Assembly: GCA_937911795.1 (NCBI GenBank)
Contig: CALDPJ010000001.1
Span: forward strand, 1-8,420
DNA length: 8,420 nucleotides
Reading direction: 5' to 3'
Source: an uncultured Flavobacteriales bacterium
GTDB lineage: Bacteria > Bacteroidota > Bacteroidia > Flavobacteriales_D > SKUL01
The notes beneath the pieces were generated by a model that saw only the letters and a program-made list of their open reading frames with translations, was not told the origin of the DNA and made no database searches. Position 1 is the stretch's first letter; every line of letters begins with the position of its first letter. Position numbers and translations under genes: made by a program. Shown here one piece after another: positions 7,820 to 8,420 of this stretch.

Positions 7820-7892
7820 GGTGCCATAGCTCAGTTGGTAGAGCAAAGGACTGAAAATCCTTGTGTCGCTGGTTCGATTCCAGCTGGCACCA
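7820..7892 (+). tRNA. tRNA-Phe (GAA anticodon)
   Basis: The full 73-nt cloverleaf can be folded by eye. The acceptor stem is GGTGCCA (7820-7826) with TGGCACC (7885-7891) and discriminator A at 7892. The D-arm starts with GCTC and contains GGTAGAGC. The anticodon stem AAGGA/TCCTT encloses the loop CTGAAAA, giving anticodon GAA. The variable loop is GTGTC. The T-stem GCTGG/CCAGC encloses TTCGATT. CCA is not encoded beyond the discriminator (next bases CTT), so it must be added by the CCA-adding enzyme. The last nine bases (7884-7892) belong to a direct repeat found again at 8366. Confidence 0.97.
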
Positions 7893-7938
7893 CTTCAAAA
7901 AAACCCGACCATCTGGTCGGGTTTTTTGTTTTGATCAA
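7884..7938 (+). repeat. Direct repeat copy 1: tRNA-Phe 3' end plus terminator
   Basis: These 55 bp match 8366-8420 at every position. The repeat begins at the last base of the T-stem (CTGGCACC), covers the 3' acceptor strand and the discriminator, and includes the terminator hairpin and the trailing GTTTTGATCAA. The base before it differs (G here, A at the second copy). The copies are 482 bp apart and bracket the GIY-YIG gene. Confidence 0.97.
7897..7928 (+). terminator. Rho-independent terminator of tRNA-Phe
   Basis: CCCGACC (7904-7910), loop ATCT and GGTCGGG (7915-7921) form a 7-bp GC-rich stem. It is flanked by seven A on the left and six T on the right, which can lengthen the stem. It lies 4 nt after the tRNA 3' end. 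The symmetrical A/T flanks mean it could act in both directions. The GIY-YIG start codon lies only 20 nt past it. Confidence 0.9.
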
Positions 7939-7947
7939 GTTCATTAA

Positions 7948-8259
7948 ATGATCTGTTTCACTTACATATTACAAAGCACGGTCGACGGCAGGTTTTATAC
8001 TGGCCACTGTTCTAACCTGGAAAAAAGATTTATAAAGCACAACCGGGGATATTCTGTTTACACAAAAAAATACCGACCCTGGAATTTGATCTGGTATACA
8101 ACGCTCACTACAAAATCGGAAGCATATAAATTAGAAATGTCGATCAAAGCTTTTAAATCAAGAGAAAAAATTATCCAATATCTTCAGGAAAATCCTTGCG
8201 TCGCGGGATCCGAAAATCTTCAAATCTCTGATTTGTTAGATTTTCGAGAGTCCTCATGA
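7948..8259 (+). CDS. Stand-alone GIY-YIG nuclease family protein
   Basis: A 103-residue single-domain GIY-YIG protein (YhbQ/UPF0213-like size). The fold's key residues are present: Tyr6 (FTYIL, the GIY position) and Tyr17-Gly19 (FYTGH, the YIG position), Arg27 and His31 in NLEKRFIKHN, and the metal-binding Glu63 in YKLEMSIKAFKS. Nothing catalytic is visibly missing, so it may be an active nuclease. The last 20 or so residues (ENPCVAGSENLQ and on) are polar and look like a family-specific tail. No additional DNA-binding domain is present. No clear ribosome-binding site precedes the ATG (ATTAAATG), and a stop codon lies directly upstream in frame. The gene follows the tRNA-Phe terminator by 20 nt and lies between two copies of the tRNA 3' end, which suggests a selfish or target-linked function. 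DNA-repair roles known for some relatives cannot be excluded. Confidence 0.88.
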   Translation: MICFTYILQSTVDGRFYTGHCSNLEKRFIKHNRGYSVYTKKYRPWNLIWYTTLTTKSEAYKLEMSIKAFKSREKIIQYLQENPCVAGSENLQISDLLDFRESS

Positions 8260-8292
8260 AACAAGAAATTTTTCATTCCGCGGTTTCATGGG
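8253..8292 (+). repeat. Inverted repeat / stem-loop at the end of the GIY-YIG gene
   Basis: CATGAAAC (8255-8262) is complementary to GTTTCATG (8283-8290). The stem extends outward by a T-G wobble and a C-G pair to 8253/8292. The 20-nt loop holds CATTCCGCGG, which resembles the inner hairpin at 8338-8352. The left arm overlaps the TGA stop of the nuclease gene, and the right arm abuts the T-arm copy. No T-run follows, so it is not an ordinary terminator. Confidence 0.75.
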
Positions 8293-8293
8293 A

Positions 8294-8305
8294 TTCGATT
8301 CCAGC
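8294..8305 (+). repeat. Copy of the tRNA-Phe T-arm fragment
   Basis: TTCGATTCCAGC is identical to 7873-7884, the T-loop and 3' T-stem of tRNA-Phe. In the intact tRNA this is followed directly by TGGCACC. Here 60 nt of hairpin-forming sequence (8306-8365) separate it from the CTGGCACC copy at 8366. The 5' T-stem is not preserved, since GGGA replaces GCTGG, so no functional T-arm forms. Confidence 0.7.
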
Positions 8306-8362
8306 CCCGCCTAACGCGGGATGCTCATAGAACTATACATTCCTGCGGAATGAGGTTCTATG
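8306..8362 (+). repeat. Two further stem-loops, one nested, in the cassette 3' region
   Basis: The first hairpin is CCCGC (8306-8310), loop CTAAC, GCGGG (8316-8320). The second is CATAGAAC (8326-8333) with GTTCTATG (8355-8362), which encloses an inner stem CATTCC (8338-8343), loop TGC, GGAATG (8347-8352). All arms pair perfectly, with internal-loop spacers TATA and AG between the outer and inner stems. This much palindromic sequence in under 60 nt, directly before the second tRNA-tail copy, suggests a protein- or RNA-recognition structure and not random intergenic DNA. Confidence 0.75.
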
Positions 8363-8365
8363 GCA

Positions 8366-8420
8366 CTGGCACCACTTCAAAAAAACCCGACCATCTGGTC
8401 GGGTTTTTTGTTTTGATCAA
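8366..8420 (+). repeat. Direct repeat copy 2: displaced tRNA-Phe 3' end plus terminator
   Basis: Identical over all 55 bp to 7884-7938 and truncated only by the window edge, so the true repeat may be longer. It follows TGGCA at 8361-8365, giving a small tandem TGGCAC-TGGCACC. No tRNA 5' half lies upstream, so this is a tRNA remnant and not a gene. Confidence 0.95.
8379..8410 (+). terminator. Rho-independent terminator (duplicate) downstream of the GIY-YIG gene
   Basis: Exact copy of the tRNA-Phe terminator: CCCGACC (8386-8392), loop ATCT, GGTCGGG (8397-8403), with seven A before and six T after. It would end transcripts that cover the nuclease gene. Confidence 0.85.

Larger units (their letters stand above)
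7884..8365 (+). mobile_element. Candidate 482-bp tRNA-targeting cassette carrying a GIY-YIG nuclease
   Basis: The unit runs from the first copy of the tRNA-3'-end/terminator repeat up to the base before the second. It contains one gene, the GIY-YIG nuclease, and a downstream stem-loop cluster with a 12-nt T-arm copy (TTCGATTCCAGC at 8294-8305, also at 7873-7884). Direct repeats of a tRNA 3' end around a DNA-cutting enzyme gene suggest insertion at the tRNA with reconstruction of its 3' end, as integrative elements do. Here, however, there is no integrase, only a single-domain nuclease. The unit may be one member of a tandem array continuing past 8420. Boundaries and mobility are inferred; a local duplication that trapped the gene is the main alternative. 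Confidence 0.5.

Noticed and set aside
8253..8362. CRISPR-like repeat array
   Set aside because: The palindromes differ in sequence and spacing and each occurs once; no regular repeat-spacer pattern exists and no cas gene is present.
8291..8374. A second tRNA gene at the distal repeat
   Set aside because: Only a T-loop fragment and the 3' acceptor strand are present, split by 60 nt. There is no D-arm, anticodon arm or 5' acceptor strand, so it is a remnant.

Overview
The window reads as a chromosomal segment of a Bacteroidota bacterium (Flavobacteriia/Sphingobacteriia-like). Three things point there. The gene set and order (coaX, an outer-membrane beta-barrel gene, a TPR gene, lptC, a small membrane gene, a CNNM/CBS gene, a SurA/PpiD-type foldase) are familiar from that phylum. 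The promoters carry the TAnnTTTG -7 box instead of a sigma70 TATAAT. The start codons mostly lack strong Shine-Dalgarno sequences, and the tRNA has no encoded CCA.

Layout: positions 1-75 hold the last codons of a plus-strand gene that enters from the left. It converges on the minus-strand block, and a bidirectional hairpin terminator at 102-126 separates the two. From 7748 down to 154 everything is on the minus strand. coaX, the beta-barrel gene, the TPR gene, lptC, a 67-aa membrane protein gene and the CNNM/CBS gene form an unbroken chain with stop/start overlaps of 8, 8, 1, 14 and 1 nt. After a 58-nt gap comes the membrane-anchored parvulin-type foldase. Apart from CoaX (first committed step of CoA synthesis), the products are envelope proteins: outer-membrane barrel, exported TPR protein, LPS-transport lipoprotein, membrane transporter and periplasmic chaperone. 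The locus therefore looks like a housekeeping envelope-biogenesis operon with coaX in front.

At the right end, back-to-back promoters (7767-7805) drive coaX leftward and a tRNA-Phe(GAA) gene rightward. The tRNA (7820-7892) is followed by its terminator and then, 20 nt later, by a small stand-alone GIY-YIG nuclease gene (7948-8259). Past that gene is a cluster of short stem-loops containing a 12-nt copy of the tRNA T-arm. Then comes a perfect second copy (8366-8420, running to the window edge) of the tRNA 3' end plus its terminator.

This arrangement, a nuclease ORF bracketed by identical tRNA-3'-end/terminator sequences, is the most interesting part of the window. It looks like a roughly 482-bp cassette that has inserted at the tRNA gene 3' end and restored both the tRNA and its terminator. 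It may be the first unit of a tandem array continuing beyond the window. Mobility, target and mechanism are inference; the repeat, the hairpins and the ORF are seen directly.
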